A stretch of 64,000 nt of DNA. Source: Gammaproteobacteria bacterium (lineage in GTDB: Bacteria > Pseudomonadota > Gammaproteobacteria > Thiotrichales > Thiotrichaceae). The position numbers and the translations under genes were made by a program. The notes under the pieces are model-generated. The model was not told the DNA's origin and did no database searches. It worked only from the letters and a program-made list of their open reading frames with translations. The DNA is taken from contig JAHJJD010000049.1 in the NCBI GenBank assembly GCA_018822845.1, positions 1-64,000 on the forward strand, written 5' to 3'. How positions within the stretch are numbered: the stretch's first letter is position 1; every line of letters begins with the position of its first letter. This document shows, piece by piece, positions 49,379 to 60,503 of this stretch.

Positions 49379-52300
49379 ATGCCTGACCAAACCCGCCCGG
49401 AACGCCACACCCAAAACCGAGTAGTCCAACTGTTCACCGACCAGAACCACCCTGACTGGCTGGGCTACCGCTACCTCGGCGACTGGCACAAACGCACCAA
49501 CAACCGCCCTCTTGAAGCGGAATTGTTACAGGCCAACCTGAAACAACGCGGCTATTCCGATGCTCACATTGCCGCCGCCCTGACCAAACTGGAAACCGCC
49601 GCCGATACCACCGGCATCACGCTCTATCAGGCCAACCTGCGCATCTACCAGTTGCTACGCTACGGCATCCCGCTACAAATAGCTGTCGGGCAAGCCCATG
49701 AAACCGTCCACCTGATCGACTGGGACACACCCAAAAACAATGATTTCGCCCTCGCTGAAGAAGTCACCCTCAAAGGTGGCGCAGAACGCCGCCCCGATAT
49801 AGTCCTCTACCTCAACGGCATCGCCATCGCCGTGATTGAGCTGAAACGCGGCTCGGTTGAAGTCACCGACGCCATCCGCCAGCTTGTCAGCAATCAGGAA
49901 AAGATTTTCAACGAAGGCTTTTTCAGCACCGTGCAATTCGTGTTCGCTGGTAACGACTCACAAGGTTTGTACTACGGCACAACCGGCACAGCAGAAACGT
50001 ATTTCCTGGCATGGAAAGACGAAACCGGCAGCATCAACGCCCCCGCCTCCGGTGAATTGCTGGACAAACCGTTGGCGCAACTGTGCCACCCCGTCCGCCT
50101 GCTTGACCTGATGCGTAACTTCATCATCTTTGACGGAGGCATCAAGAAAGTCCCGCGCCCGCACCAGTTTTTCGGCATCAAGGCCGCACAGGAACGCATC
50201 CGCCAACGTGAAGGCGGCTACATCTGGCACACGCAAGGCAGCGGCAAGAGCATCCTGATGGTACTGCTGGCGAAATGGATCATGGAACACGACCCCGACG
50301 CCCGCATCCTGGTCATCACCGACCGCGACGAACTCGACAAGCAGATCGAAGGCGTGATGCGCAATGCGGGTGTCATCGGCGAGGAAGCAGCCTCCCCACG
50401 CATTACTTCCCGCGCCCAGTTCCTTGAAAAACTGACTTCTACCACCCCGCGCCTGCTGTGCGCCCTGATCCACAAATTCGAGCCAGACCTCAAGGGCGCA
50501 GTACCGCGCATCCATGGGCGCTTTTACGTCTTCGTCGATGAATGTCATCGCACCCAGGGCGGCGACATGAACCAGCAAATGAAACAGCGCTGGCTGAAAG
50601 ACGCCATTTTCATCGGCTTCACTGGCACGCCGTTGTTACGCAAGGAAAAGAAAACCACTGAGGCTGTCTTCGGTACGCCGATCCACAGCTACAAGTTCCA
50701 TCAGGCCGTCGCCGACAAGGTAGTGCTGGATTTGAAGTACGAAGCCCGTGACGTACCGCAACGCCTGACCACGCAAAAAGCCGTAGATCGCTGGTTTGAT
50801 CAGGCCACCAGAAATCTCAACAACTTCCAGAAAGCCGTGTTGCGCAAACGCTGGGCGAACATGGAAAAGCTGATGAGCGCCAAGGAACGCAAGGAGCGCA
50901 TCATCGCCAGCATTATTGAGGATTTCAGCCTCAAGACCCGCCTCAACAATGACCGGGGCACGGCGATTCTGGTGGCGGCCTCCATCTACGACGCCTGCCA
51001 CTATTTCCGCCTGTTGCAGAACATGCCTTTTGGCAAGCATTGCGGCATCATCACCTCCTACGAACCCAATGCCAACGCGGTTTCCAAAGAGCCGAAAGAC
51101 AGCGACGAACGCTATAAGTACGACACCTACCAACAGTATGTGCTAAAGGATTTTGCCAGCACCGACAAATACGAGACGGAAATCAAGCGTCGCTTCATCC
51201 ATGAGCCTGCCAACTGCAAACTGCTGATCGTGGTCAGCAAACTGCTGACGGGTTTCGATGCACCTTCCTGCACCTATATTTATCTGGATAACGAACTGCA
51301 CGACCACAACCTGTTCCAGGCCATTTGCCGCACCAACCGTCTGGACGGCGACGACAAGGATTACGGTTACATCGTCGACTTCAAGGAACTGTTCGGCGAC
51401 GTACAGGAAGCGATTGCCGTCTACAGCTCCGACGAACTGGAGCCGGACGAAAACGGCGGCACGGAGGGCAACAACGTCAAGCTCAAGGACTGGCTGCAAG
51501 AGGGCCGGAAACAACTGGATGCTGCCCGTGAAGCCCTGCAATACCTGTGCGAACCCGTAGCGCAACCGCGCCAACTGGAGCAATACCTGCACTATTTCTG
51601 CGGCAACGCCAGTAACCCCGAAGCCCTGAACGAAACCGAAGCGCTGCGCATCCCGTTCTACAAGGCGGTGGCAATGTTTATCCGCGCTTTCGCAGCCATT
51701 TCCCAGCACCTTGCCGAGGCAGGCTACCCGGCGGGTGAAATTGCCCGCCTGAACAGCGAGGTCGGCTTCTTTAGCGAGATTCGCGCCGCCATCAAGCATT
51801 ATTCCGGCGAAGAGATGGATACCAAGCCCTATGAAGCGGACATGCGTCACCTCATCAACACCTACATCCAGGCTGACCCAGCTGATCCGCTGGGCGCAAT
51901 CGACCAATACTCACTGGTGGAATTGATCGTCGAAACCGGCATCCACGACGCCATCGCCCGCAAGCTCAACGAAAAAGGCAAGCTGTCGAAGAATGCCGTC
52001 GCCGAGAGCATCATCAACAACATCCGCAAAACCATCATCCGCAACCAGCTCACTGACCCGCGTTTCTACGCACAGATGTCCAAACTGCTGGATGACCTGA
52101 TCAAACAGCAGCGCGATGATGCGGCATCCTATGAGGAATTCCTCAAAAAAGCCGAAGACCTGATCAAGCAGCAGGCGCAAGGCCAGACCAGCGAGGCCAT
52201 TCCCGCCGAATTGCAGGGCAAGCGCGAAGCCATTGTTATCTATAATAACCTGCCGGACATCCTCGCCAGCATTCAATCCGGGGACAAATCCAGCGAAACT

Positions 52301-52504
52301 CCCCACCCGGAATACGGTAACACCCGTGCTACGCTGGCGCTGAAAATAGACCGCACCATGCGCGAACACGCCCCGGCAAGCTGGCGCGGCGACGAAGCGC
52401 GGGAAAGCCAGGTGCTGAACGCATTGTTCCGCGTCATGAACAAAAACCGTGAAGCCACCAGAGCGCTGTTCGACATCATCAAAAACATGCACGGCTACGA
52501 ATGA
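49379..52504 (+). CDS. hsdR: Type I restriction endonuclease/translocase subunit HsdR
   Basis: HsdR is the motor and nuclease of the type I complex. The start is at [19 protein letters not shown] (49379) after CCAAGGA, giving 1041 residues. The nuclease domain has the PD-(D/E)xK motif [21 protein letters not shown] (about 136-156). The SF2 helicase part has Walker A TQGSGKSI (about 284), DECH (about 386), [17 protein letters not shown] and the arginine-finger region CRTNRLDG. A helical C-terminal domain binds the methylase core. No frameshift is seen, so the system looks active if HsdM tolerates its altered end. Confidence 0.96.
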   Translation: MPDQTRPERHTQNRVVQLFTDQNHPDWLGYRYLGDWHKRTNNRPLEAELLQANLKQRGYSDAHIAAALTKLETAADTTGITLYQANLRIYQLLRYGIPLQIAVGQAHETVHLIDWDTPKNNDFALAEEVTLKGGAERRPDIVLYLNGIAIAVIELKRGSVEVTDAIRQLVSNQEKIFNEGFFSTVQFVFAGNDSQGLYYGTTGTAETYFLAWKDETGSINAPASGELLDKPLAQLCHPVRLLDLMRNFIIFDGGIKKVPRPHQFFGIKAAQERIRQREGGYIWHTQGSGKSILMVLLAKWIMEHDPDARILVITDRDELDKQIEGVMRNAGVIGEEAASPRITSRAQFLEKLTSTTPRLLCALIHKFEPDLKGAVPRIHGRFYVFVDECHRTQGGDMNQQMKQRWLKDAIFIGFTGTPLLRKEKKTTEAVFGTPIHSYKFHQAVADKVVLDLKYEARDVPQRLTTQKAVDRWFDQATRNLNNFQKAVLRKRWANMEKLMSAKERKERIIASIIEDFSLKTRLNNDRGTAILVAASIYDACHYFRLLQNMPFGKHCGIITSYEPNANAVSKEPKDSDERYKYDTYQQYVLKDFASTDKYETEIKRRFIHEPANCKLLIVVSKLLTGFDAPSCTYIYLDNELHDHNLFQAICRTNRLDGDDKDYGYIVDFKELFGDVQEAIAVYSSDELEPDENGGTEGNNVKLKDWLQEGRKQLDAAREALQYLCEPVAQPRQLEQYLHYFCGNASNPEALNETEALRIPFYKAVAMFIRAFAAISQHLAEAGYPAGEIARLNSEVGFFSEIRAAIKHYSGEEMDTKPYEADMRHLINTYIQADPADPLGAIDQYSLVELIVETGIHDAIARKLNEKGKLSKNAVAESIINNIRKTIIRNQLTDPRFYAQMSKLLDDLIKQQRDDAASYEEFLKKAEDLIKQQAQGQTSEAIPAELQGKREAIVIYNNLPDILASIQSGDKSSETPHPEYGNTRATLALKIDRTMREHAPASWRGDEARESQVLNALFRVMNKNREATRALFDIIKNMHGYE

Positions 52505-53217
52505 GCGAAACCATCCAGCTAGGCGACATTGCGATTGCTGTCACCCGCAAACGTATCAAGAACGTCCACCTTTCCGTCCACCCGCCGGAAGGCCACGTCA
52601 CCCTGTCTGCCCCGCTCAATACCCGATTGGAGGTAGCCCGCGCCTATGCCATATCCAGACTCGGCTGGATTCGCCAACAACAGGAACAGCTACGCAATCA
52701 GGCACGCGAAACACCCCAAGAATTCATAGGGCGCGAAACCCATTACCTGTGGGGACGTCGCTACCTGCTGAATGTCGAAGAAACCCCATTCCGTCCCAGG
52801 ATTGACATCGACCACAAGCGTATCACCCTGTTCGTGCGTGCCGACACCGACCATACGGATCGGGCAAGGGTTATGCACGAATGGCATAAATCCCTGTTGC
52901 ATGAGCATATCCGCCAACTGCTGCGCAAATGGGAACCGAAACTGGGTGTCAAGGTACAGGCGTATTTCCTGCAACGCATGAAAACCAAATGGGGAAGCTG
53001 CAACCACAAGGCCGGGAACATCCGCCTGAATACCGAACTGGTGAAAAAACCCAAGGATTTGGTGGAGTATGTGGTGGTGCATGAACTGGTGCACCTGCTG
53101 GAACCGACCCACAACGACCGTTTCATTGCCATACTCAGTGAGCATTACCCCCACTGGCGGGAAGCACGCGCCGAACTCAATGAATTGCCACTGGCCGCCG
53201 AAGACTGGCGGGAATAA
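52501..53217 (+). CDS. YgjP/M48-like zinc metallopeptidase domain protein
   Basis: The 238-residue protein of the DUF45/YgjP family has a C-terminal zincin motif ([17 protein letters not shown]; HExxH near residue 195, third ligand His in PTHNDRF). [18 protein letters not shown], a family signature, precedes it. Its ATG overlaps the hsdR stop (ATGA). The family is frequently found directly after hsdR; a link with controlled turnover of the complex is only a guess. Confidence 0.88.
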   Translation: MSETIQLGDIAIAVTRKRIKNVHLSVHPPEGHVTLSAPLNTRLEVARAYAISRLGWIRQQQEQLRNQARETPQEFIGRETHYLWGRRYLLNVEETPFRPRIDIDHKRITLFVRADTDHTDRARVMHEWHKSLLHEHIRQLLRKWEPKLGVKVQAYFLQRMKTKWGSCNHKAGNIRLNTELVKKPKDLVEYVVVHELVHLLEPTHNDRFIAILSEHYPHWREARAELNELPLAAEDWRE

Positions 53218-53226
53218 GCCTGATCG

Positions 53227-53922
53227 TCAGTGTTGCAAAACGTACCTTGAAGTACTAACCACCCGCCCAGCAGCATCCACCGCACTGACTGAAACAGAAT
53301 CCCCCACGTACTGCCGCTCAAAGGCAATATTCATCGGCGTAATCGGCTCTGCTGCATAAAACCGTGCTGTCAGGGTATTCCCCTCCACCCGCAGCCACAC
53401 CACCAGCGGCGTTTGCAAACTGTTTTCCAGCCGCAAATCCTTGTAACCATAAACCACCGTGGCATCCGAACCCAGCGGCGTGAAACGCTCATCCTCTTTG
53501 TAAAAATCCACCGAATGGTGGTGCCGCTCAACAATCCTCAGGCTTCCCAGCAGCGCAAGGTGATAGAGGATGCTGGAAAGCTGGCACAAGCCGCCGCCAA
53601 AGTCCTTTTGCAACTTGCCGCCGATAATGTTGCGCCCTTCTTTGTAACCACGCTGTTCAGACGCCTCGCCAATCAGTTGCCAGAACGACAAAATGGCTCC
53701 CGGCTCCCACAGCAGCAAATGCAAGCGGTCTGCCGCCAGAGTAATGTTATGGATTTTGTTTTCGACCATGGAGCTTGGCATGATGGGCTGTACCAACTCG
53801 ATGTAGTGCGGGAATGCCTGAAGATCAGCTACCTTGCGCCTGACCCAGCGGAATGCAGTGCCGTTTGCCACATCAGCAACACGGCGCAAGGCAAGTTTGA
53901 GGTATCTTTTCAGCTTGCGCAT
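53227..53922 (-). CDS. VanW-family protein
   Basis: The 231-residue protein is counted from MRKLKRYLKLALRR with GTGGGAATGCTT upstream; the track begins seven codons earlier at GTG. The VanW core is visible: NKIHNITLAADRLHLLLWEPGAILSFWQLIGE, GYKEGRNIIGGKLQKDFGGGLCQLSSILYHLAL and RHHHSVDFYKEDERFTPLGSDATVVYGYKDLRLEN. The molecular role of VanW is unknown even in vancomycin clusters. Here it is an isolated gene with no van genes nearby and no clear signal peptide. It faces the M48-like gene tail to tail. Confidence 0.88.
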   Translation of the reverse strand: MRKLKRYLKLALRRVADVANGTAFRWVRRKVADLQAFPHYIELVQPIMPSSMVENKIHNITLAADRLHLLLWEPGAILSFWQLIGEASEQRGYKEGRNIIGGKLQKDFGGGLCQLSSILYHLALLGSLRIVERHHHSVDFYKEDERFTPLGSDATVVYGYKDLRLENSLQTPLVVWLRVEGNTLTARFYAAEPITPMNIAFERQYVGDSVSVSAVDAAGRVVSTSRYVLQH

Positions 53923-54081
53923 AAGCATTCCCACAGGAATCACGGTATCAACGAATTTAGCAGCTTATGGAACCCATTGATACTGTGCAGCAAAGCAGAC
54001 GCCCACAGTTTTCTTGACGGCTATCTGCCGCCCCGCCATTATTGCAGGGCAATATTTTCACCCGGACAACAAGGCAAAGCC

Positions 54082-54969
54082 ATGCAAACCACCAAACCCG
54101 TCATCGGCTGGATCGGCCCCGGCATCATGGGCAACCCCATGTGCAAAAACCTGATGAAAGCAGGTTTCCCGCTCGCGGTTTACGCCCGCCGCACCGAATC
54201 CGCGCAGGAACTCACCGACCTCGGGGCCAGCTTCTACGCCAGCCCCGCTGAACTCGCTGCCAACGTCGACATCATCATTTCGATGGTTTCCGACACACCG
54301 GATGTGCAAGCCGTCCTGCTGGGTGAAAACGGCGTCATGGCAGGCGGCAAACCGGGCCTGCTGGTGATCGACATGAGCACCATTTCCCCGGTCGCTACCC
54401 GTGAAATCGCAGCGCAACTGGCGGAAAAAGACATCCGTTTCCTTGATGCGCCTGTTTCCGGCGGCGATGTTGGCGCAATCGCCGGAACCCTGACCATCAT
54501 GGTTGGCGGTAATGCAGCAGACCTGGAATACGCCCGCCCTGCCCTCGAAGCCATGGGCAAAACCATTACCCACATCGGCGGCCACGGCGCAGGCCAGCTA
54601 ACCAAAGCCTGCAACCAGTTGATTGCCGCACAAACCGTGATTGCCGTCAGTGAAGCGTTTGAACTGGCGAAAGCCGCTGGTGTCGACCCAGCCAGGGTGC
54701 GCGCTGCCCTGCTGGGCGGTTTCGCTTATTCGCGCGTGCTGGAACTGCACGGCCAGCGGATTCTGGATGAAAACTTCCAGCCCGGTTTTATGGCCAAACT
54801 GCACAACAAGGACATGCATATCGTCACCGATACACTGGCCACTTTCGGCCTCAACCTGCCCGGCACGCAACGCGCCGCCGATTACATGCAGGCGCTGGTG
54901 GATCGGGGCGACGGGGATCTTGATTCCTCCGCGCTGGCCAAAATCGTGCAACAACAGATACATTCGTAG
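54082..54969 (+). CDS. 3-hydroxyacid dehydrogenase, tartronate semialdehyde reductase-like
   Basis: The NAD(P)-dependent beta-hydroxyacid dehydrogenase has 295 residues from MQTTKPVIGWIGPGIMG (54082); the track runs far upstream in a shadow frame. The Rossmann site IGWIGPGIMGNPMCKNL, substrate motif FLDAPVSGGDVGAIAGTLTIMVGG and catalytic Lys in GAGQLTKACNQL are present. GarR (tartronate semialdehyde) and MmsB (3-hydroxyisobutyrate) share these motifs. glcDEF in the window would supply glyoxylate, which favours GarR, but glyoxylate carboligase is not seen here. Confidence 0.85.
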   Translation: MQTTKPVIGWIGPGIMGNPMCKNLMKAGFPLAVYARRTESAQELTDLGASFYASPAELAANVDIIISMVSDTPDVQAVLLGENGVMAGGKPGLLVIDMSTISPVATREIAAQLAEKDIRFLDAPVSGGDVGAIAGTLTIMVGGNAADLEYARPALEAMGKTITHIGGHGAGQLTKACNQLIAAQTVIAVSEAFELAKAAGVDPARVRAALLGGFAYSRVLELHGQRILDENFQPGFMAKLHNKDMHIVTDTLATFGLNLPGTQRAADYMQALVDRGDGDLDSSALAKIVQQQIHS

Positions 54970-54991
54970 ACGGCTTATTGAAGGAATGAAC

Positions 54992-55702
54992 ATGCAAATC
55001 CAGAACCCTGACGCCATCACCCGCTGTAACGAACTCGACCTGATCGGCCAGAAACTGCCACTGGCAGGCGCAACCGTACTTGAACTCGGCTGCGGCACCG
55101 CCCGCATGACGCGCATGATCGCGGAACGCTTCCCGGTTGCACGCATCATTGCCACTGAAGTCGACCAAATCCAGCACGCCCGCAATATGGGCAGCGAACG
55201 CCCGGCCACCATCGAATTCAAATCCGGCGGCGCACAGGCCATCGACGCCCCCGACAACAGCATAGACGTGATTTTCATGTTCAAATCCCTGCATCACGTA
55301 CCACCCCAACTGATGGCGCAAGGCTTGCAGGAAATTGCCCGCGTGCTCAAACCCGGCGGGCTGGCGTGGATTTCCGAGCCAGTGTACGCAGGTGCTTTCA
55401 ACGACATCCTGCGCCTGTTCCATGACGAAAAGGTCGTGCGTGAACTGGCTTTCCAGGCTGTGTGTGATGCGGTGGAAAGCGGTAGGCTGGAACTGGCCGA
55501 ACAAATTTTCTGTAACACCGAATCGCGCTTTACCGGCTTCGACGAATTCGACCAGCGCATTCTTCAGGTCACGCATACCAATCACCAGCTGGATGCCGGG
55601 CTGTACGAGGAAGTCAAAACCCGCTTCAACGCGCATGTAGGGCCGGATGGCGCACGCTTCGAGAATCCGATGCGCTTCGACATCCTGCGTAAACCGCTCT
55701 GA
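54992..55702 (+). CDS. Class I SAM-dependent methyltransferase
   Basis: The 236-residue protein is counted from MQIQNPDAITRCNELD (54992) after GAAGGAATGAAC. It lies 22 bases behind the dehydrogenase and is probably co-transcribed. The methyltransf_11 core has VLELGCGTARMTRMIAERF (motif I, about residue 28), ATEVDQIQHA, SIDVIFMFKSLHHVP and ARVLKPGGLAWISEP. The substrate is unknown; small-molecule methyltransferases share this layout. Confidence 0.85.
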   Translation: MQIQNPDAITRCNELDLIGQKLPLAGATVLELGCGTARMTRMIAERFPVARIIATEVDQIQHARNMGSERPATIEFKSGGAQAIDAPDNSIDVIFMFKSLHHVPPQLMAQGLQEIARVLKPGGLAWISEPVYAGAFNDILRLFHDEKVVRELAFQAVCDAVESGRLELAEQIFCNTESRFTGFDEFDQRILQVTHTNHQLDAGLYEEVKTRFNAHVGPDGARFENPMRFDILRKPL

Positions 55703-55765
55703 AAGTTAGCCCACGGATAGTCGGGACTTGCGGCAGTTTTGTGGATAATCGTTAGAATGATCAGC

Positions 55766-56074
55766 ATGATGAAACGGGTCTACACTTCCGCCACTCCGAT
55801 GATGGCTGGCTTTATCAGGGACGTTCTGGAAAACGCCGGAATCCGCTGCACGCTGAAAAACTATTTCCTCGGCAGTGGCGCAGGCGATTTGCCCATCAAC
55901 GAAACCTGGCCCGAAATCTGGGTAAACGCCAAGGATGAATCCTGCGCCCTGGCCATCATCCGCCTTACCCTGGAAACGCAGGCCAATGCGCCTGCCTGGA
56001 CATGCCCCCAATGCAAAGAACTTATCGAGGGACAATTTCATAGTTGCTGGAAATGCGGTTACACGCCACAATAA
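55766..56074 (+). CDS. DUF2007 protein with C-terminal zinc ribbon
   Basis: The 102-residue protein is counted from MMKRVYTSATPMMAGFIRDVL. The DUF2007 domain (VLENAGIRCTLKNYFLGSGAGDLP, PEIWVNAKDESCALAII) is followed by a zinc ribbon (CPQCKELIEGQFHSCWKCG). DUF2007 is described as a putative signal-transducing module related to PII-like folds; no function is established. Alternative ATGs lie at 55757 and 55769. Confidence 0.82.
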   Translation: MMKRVYTSATPMMAGFIRDVLENAGIRCTLKNYFLGSGAGDLPINETWPEIWVNAKDESCALAIIRLTLETQANAPAWTCPQCKELIEGQFHSCWKCGYTPQ

Positions 56075-56106
56075 TCCTCATAGATTAATTATATCATGGG
56101 GAATCG

Positions 56107-56778
56107 ATGAAATTTTTAGGCATGATTTTGTCTTTTAGTTTAATCACGGGCACAAGCCTGCTTCACGCAGATGACAAGCAGGCTGAAATACTGAATGACC
56201 CGCAAGTCGATACTGTAATCACATTTACGGCTTCAGTCTCCACAGAGACGCTGACGCAATCAAGTGCAGAAACAGCAGCAAGGCAAGGCGACGACAGCAT
56301 CTGGGGAGCTACCGACTACAAACACGGCTTCCAGATTTTCCCGGACAAGCAGTTGCCCCCCGCCCTGAAACTCACCGATACCGAGGGTAAAGCCCACGAC
56401 CTGCAAGACTATCGCGGCAAAGTCGTCCTGCTCAATTTCTGGGGAATACATTGCCCACCTTGCATCAAGGAAATCCCTTCGCTGGAAAACTTGCAGAAAA
56501 AGTTCTCGCCGGATGACTTCGTGGTGCTCAGTGCCAACGTGGGTGAAGGCGAAGAAGAGGTCATGATGTTCCTCGACAACTTCACTACCGGCTACCCGGT
56601 TATGCTTGACCCCAACGGCAGCACACTCAATGACTGGAAACTACAGGCATTCCCTGCCACCTTCATCATCGACCGTGACGGTTACCTGCGGCTGAGCTAC
56701 TCCGGCGGGCTGGAGTGGGACCAACAAGGCGTGGTTGACTTTCTGGCGGCGGAAATGCAGTTGCAGGCAGCGAATTAA
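56107..56778 (+). CDS. TlpA-like periplasmic thioredoxin
   Basis: The 223-residue thiol-disulfide protein has a signal peptide (FLGMILSFSLITGTSLLHA). A poorly conserved 60-residue segment precedes the AhpC/TSA-Redoxin thioredoxin fold from about residue 78. The redox motif is FWGIHCPPCIKEIPSLENL (CPPC near residue 118), and FPATFIIDRDGYLRLSYSGGL carries the cis-Pro. It probably reduces disulfides in the periplasm, for example on cytochrome c apoproteins or secreted enzymes. No cytochrome maturation genes are adjacent. Confidence 0.88.
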   Translation: MKFLGMILSFSLITGTSLLHADDKQAEILNDPQVDTVITFTASVSTETLTQSSAETAARQGDDSIWGATDYKHGFQIFPDKQLPPALKLTDTEGKAHDLQDYRGKVVLLNFWGIHCPPCIKEIPSLENLQKKFSPDDFVVLSANVGEGEEEVMMFLDNFTTGYPVMLDPNGSTLNDWKLQAFPATFIIDRDGYLRLSYSGGLEWDQQGVVDFLAAEMQLQAAN

Positions 56779-56798
56779 ATCGCCACCTGCCTGTCAGC

Positions 56799-58154
56799 TT
56801 ACTCCAAACGTGAGTGCGTGGCTGTCACTACCTCAGCCAGCTCACGTTCAACTTCCTCATCCAGCACAATATCGCCAGTAGTGAGACCGGCATCGGGATC
56901 GTTATAGACATCCAGATCCAGCTTGCCTTCGCTCTTGGCGACAATGGTGGAAACCACTGCGTCGCCCGAAACGTTCACTGCCGTGCGCATCATGTCGAGC
57001 AGACGGTCGACGCCCAGGATCAGGCCGATTCCCTCTATCGGCAAACCAACCTGCGCAAATACCATTGACAGCATGACCAGACCCACTCCCGGCACGCCTG
57101 CTGTGCCGATGGATGCCAGCACCGCCATCGCAATCACGGTCAGGTAGCCACTCATACCCAGTTCCACCCCGTATATATTGGCGATGAAAACGGTCGCCAC
57201 ACCCTGCATCATGGCAGTGCCATCCATATTGATGGTTGCACCAAATGGAACGGTAAAAGAGGCCACCGAATTGTTTACCCCCAGCCGCTCGGTCACAGTA
57301 CGCATGGTGACAGGTATGGTTGCGTTGGAACTGGCCGTGCTGAAGGCAAACACCTGCACATTGCGGATTTTACTGATGAAACGCATGGGGCTAAGGCCGG
57401 AAAAGACTTTCAGCGTCACCATCAGGGTGATGAACAAATGGAACAGCAGGGCGAGAACCAGCACCAGCACGTAACCAATCAACACTTTCAACAGGTCGAA
57501 ACCCAGTTCCGCCATCGCTTTGGCAATCAGGGCGAAGACCGCATAGGGCGCGACGGCCATCACGATCGTCACCATTTTCATCATCACTTCATTGCCGATT
57601 TCAGCGCCTTCAATAAAGCTTCTGGCCTTTTTGCCCACCATCAGGATGCTGATGCCAACCAGAATGGCGAAGAAAATGACCTGCAACATTTCACCATTCA
57701 CCATGGCCGCAATCGGGTTGGTGGGGATGATATTGATGAAAACGTCGGTCAGCGGCGGTGCTTCCTTGCCGCTAAAGCTGGAGTCGGTGCTGGCCTGCAT
57801 GCCCTGGCCAATACCCGCCGTTACCGCAAACAGGATTGCTGTCGCAATCGCCACCGCCGTGGTCAGGATGTACAGGGCGAATGATTTGACGCCGACCCGC
57901 CCCAGGGTATTCAGGTTGCCTATGCCGCATACCCCACAAATCAGCGAGAACAGCACCAGCGGTACAACCAGCATCTTCAGGGCGTTGACGAACATCTTGC
58001 CAACCACCTGGAACAGGCCATCGACAATATAGACATTGATGAAACTGCCGGGTGCATTCAGCCCCGTATAGTTGATGAACAGGCCGACGATAATGCCGAG
58101 CGCCATGCCCATCAGCACCTTGGCGGTCAGGCTGACTTTGGTGGGTTGATCCAT
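56799..58154 (-). CDS. Dicarboxylate/amino acid:cation symporter (SLC1/DAACS family)
   Basis: The inner-membrane carrier takes up glutamate, aspartate or C4-dicarboxylates with Na+ or H+. The start is set at MDQPTKVSLTAKVLMGMALG (58154) after AGAGGAGTTACGC, giving 451 residues; the track adds 22. About eight membrane helices and two hairpins are expected. Family motifs include ASSNATIPVTMRTVTERLG (the serine-rich hairpin), PFGATINMDGTAMMQGVATVF, and GTAGVPGVGLVMLSMVF. The C-terminus is acidic. The exact substrate cannot be told from sequence. Confidence 0.9.
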   Translation of the reverse strand: MDQPTKVSLTAKVLMGMALGIIVGLFINYTGLNAPGSFINVYIVDGLFQVVGKMFVNALKMLVVPLVLFSLICGVCGIGNLNTLGRVGVKSFALYILTTAVAIATAILFAVTAGIGQGMQASTDSSFSGKEAPPLTDVFINIIPTNPIAAMVNGEMLQVIFFAILVGISILMVGKKARSFIEGAEIGNEVMMKMVTIVMAVAPYAVFALIAKAMAELGFDLLKVLIGYVLVLVLALLFHLFITLMVTLKVFSGLSPMRFISKIRNVQVFAFSTASSNATIPVTMRTVTERLGVNNSVASFTVPFGATINMDGTAMMQGVATVFIANIYGVELGMSGYLTVIAMAVLASIGTAGVPGVGLVMLSMVFAQVGLPIEGIGLILGVDRLLDMMRTAVNVSGDAVVSTIVAKSEGKLDLDVYNDPDAGLTTGDIVLDEEVERELAEVVTATHSRLE

Positions 58155-58331
58155 GCGTAACTCCTCTGCGTTTTTACTGGTGGTGTTAATTGTAGGCGTA
58201 AAGGGGAAGCAGTCTGGCATTTATAGGGGTGGGGGACAAATTTACCGATGTTGCGCACAGCTTCCCGAAGTAGCGAAACAGCCCGCAACCTGCTACGCTT
58301 TCCGCCTCCTAAAGGATTGCCAGATACAGCC

Positions 58332-60479
58332 ATGACGCCAAGAAAAATACTCATTACCAGCGCCCTCCCCTATGCCAACGGCCCGATCCATATCGGCCAC
58401 ATGGTCGAATATATCCAGACCGACATTTGGGCGAGATTCCAGCGACTGCGTGGCAATGAATGCTATTACGTGTGTGCCGACGATACCCACGGCACGCCCA
58501 TCATGCTGCGCGCCCAGCAGGAAGGCATCACCCCGGAGCAACTGATTGCCCGCATGGGTGAGGAACACAGGCGTGATTTTGCCGGTTTCAACATTGGCTT
58601 CGACAACTACTACAGCACGCATTCCGACGAAAACCGTTACTTCGCCGAATTCATCTACAAGGCAGCACGTGACAACGGGCATATTGAGCAGCGCACCATC
58701 CGCCAGGCTTACGATGAGCAGGCGAAAATGTTCCTGCCCGACCGCTTCATCAAGGGTGAATGCCCACGCTGTGGTGCTGCCGACCAGTACGGTGACAACT
58801 GCGAAGTGTGTGGCGCGACCTATTCCCCTACTGACCTGAAAAATGCCGTTTCCGCCATTTCTGGCACAACGCCGGTTGAAAAGGAAACCGAACACTATTT
58901 CTTCAAGCTGGGGCATTTCGAAGCCTTCCTGCGCGAGTTCCTCGCCAGCGGTGCAGTGCAGAAGGAAATCGCCAACAAACAGATGGAATGGTTTGAGTCC
59001 GACAACGGCCTGAGCGACTGGGACGTTTCCCGCGACGCGCCTTACTGGGGTTTCAAAATCCCCGATACCGACGACAAGTATTTCTACGTATGGCTGGATG
59101 CGCCAATCGGCTACCTGGCCAGCTTCCGCAATCTGTGCGACCGCACCGGGCTGGATTTCGATGCTTTCTGGAAAGCAGATTCCAGCGCGGAAGTGCACCA
59201 CTTTATCGGCAAGGACATCGCTTATTTCCACACCCTGTTCTGGCCTGCGCTGCTGCATGGTGCCGGTTTCCGTACCCCGACAGCGGTCAACTGTCACGGT
59301 TTCCTGACCGTCAATGGCGCGAAAATGTCCAAGTCGCGCGGCACGTTCATTCAGGCAGAAAGCTACCTCAAACACCTGAACCCCGAATGGCTGCGTTACT
59401 ATTACGCCAGCAAACTCAGCAATGGCGTGGATGACATCGACCTCAGCCTTGAGGATTTCGTCGCGCGGGTCAACAGCGATCTGGTCGGCAAGGTCGTCAA
59501 CATTGCCTCGCGTTGCGCCGGTTTCATCAATAAGCGCTTTGCCAGCAAACTGTCTGATGCGCTACCGAATAACGAACTTTATCAAGAGTTTAGCAATTCG
59601 TCCGAACGTATTGCCGAACTTTACGAAAACCGTCGTTACAATCAGGCGATGCGTGAAATCATGGCACTGGCTGACAAAGCCAACCAGTACGTCGATGAGC
59701 AAAAACCGTGGGTACTGGCGAAAGACCCGGAAAAGCAGGCTGAAGTGCAGGATGTCTGTACGCAGGGCATCAACATGTTCCGCGCCATCGTCTCTTACCT
59801 CAAACCGGTGCTGCCGCAACTGGCGGCGGATGCGGAAAGTTTCCTGAATGCAGGGGAACTGAGCTGGACAAGCGTCGCCCAGCCGCTGCTGGGGCAGGAC
59901 ATTGCCACTTTCAAAGCCCTGATGACCCGTGTTGAGCCAGCAATGGTAGCAGCCATGATCGAAGACAATGCTTCGACTCCGCTCAGCAACCGTACTTCGA
60001 CTCCGCCCCATGCTTCGACTCCGCTCAGCAACCGTACTTCGACTCCGAGCAACCGGGCAGAAGATGAGCGTTCCCTGAGCGTTAGCACTGACCGTTCCCT
60101 GAGCGGAGTCGAAGGGAACATAACTGGCCCGCTGGCAGACGATCCCGTCGGCCCCACCATCGAATACGACGATTTCGCCAAAATTGACCTGCGCGTTGCT
60201 AAAATCATTAAAGCCGAACACGTCAAAGGCGCAGACAAGCTGGTACAACTGACCCTTGATCTGGGCGGCGAAACCCGCAATGTATTCGCGGGCATCAAAT
60301 CAGCGTATGATCCTGCCGATCTGGAAGGTCGCCTGACCGTAATGGTCGCCAACCTTGCCCCGCGCAAGATGCGTTTCGGCGTATCGGAAGGCATGGTACT
60401 GGCAGCAGGCCCCGGCGGCAGTGACCTGTTCATTCTGACCCCAGACAGCGGCGCAGCCCCTGGAATGCGCGTGAAGTAA
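58332..60479 (+). CDS. metG: Methionyl-tRNA synthetase
   Basis: The enzyme charges initiator and elongator tRNA-Met. The start is set at [17 protein letters not shown] (58332), giving 715 residues; the track adds 28. The class I core has HIGH (IHIGHMVEY), the zinc knuckle [18 protein letters not shown] and KMSKSRGT, then the anticodon-binding helical domain. A C-terminal tRNA-binding OB domain ([12 protein letters not shown], from about 612) gives the long form. The linker at about residues 547-595 ([11 protein letters not shown] twice, RSLSGVEG) is made of inserted repeat DNA, making this MetG longer than usual. Confidence 0.97.
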   Translation: MTPRKILITSALPYANGPIHIGHMVEYIQTDIWARFQRLRGNECYYVCADDTHGTPIMLRAQQEGITPEQLIARMGEEHRRDFAGFNIGFDNYYSTHSDENRYFAEFIYKAARDNGHIEQRTIRQAYDEQAKMFLPDRFIKGECPRCGAADQYGDNCEVCGATYSPTDLKNAVSAISGTTPVEKETEHYFFKLGHFEAFLREFLASGAVQKEIANKQMEWFESDNGLSDWDVSRDAPYWGFKIPDTDDKYFYVWLDAPIGYLASFRNLCDRTGLDFDAFWKADSSAEVHHFIGKDIAYFHTLFWPALLHGAGFRTPTAVNCHGFLTVNGAKMSKSRGTFIQAESYLKHLNPEWLRYYYASKLSNGVDDIDLSLEDFVARVNSDLVGKVVNIASRCAGFINKRFASKLSDALPNNELYQEFSNSSERIAELYENRRYNQAMREIMALADKANQYVDEQKPWVLAKDPEKQAEVQDVCTQGINMFRAIVSYLKPVLPQLAADAESFLNAGELSWTSVAQPLLGQDIATFKALMTRVEPAMVAAMIEDNASTPLSNRTSTPPHASTPLSNRTSTPSNRAEDERSLSVSTDRSLSGVEGNITGPLADDPVGPTIEYDDFAKIDLRVAKIIKAEHVKGADKLVQLTLDLGGETRNVFAGIKSAYDPADLEGRLTVMVANLAPRKMRFGVSEGMVLAAGPGGSDLFILTPDSGAAPGMRVK
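59970..60116. repeat. TTCGACTCCGCTCAG repeats inside metG
   Basis: A 35-base direct repeat starting GCTTCGACTCCGCTCAG occurs at 59970-60004 and 60012-60046. An inverted copy (CTGAGCGGAGTCGAAG) ends the block near 60114. The whole block is in frame with metG and can form hairpins in DNA or RNA. Confidence 0.88.
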
Positions 60480-60503
60480 CCATAACGCCAGAAGACCATA
60501 GTG

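Noticed and set aside
53413-54081. Upstream extension of the dehydrogenase ORF
   Set aside because: It is a shadow of the VanW gene on the opposite strand; the conserved protein starts at 54082.
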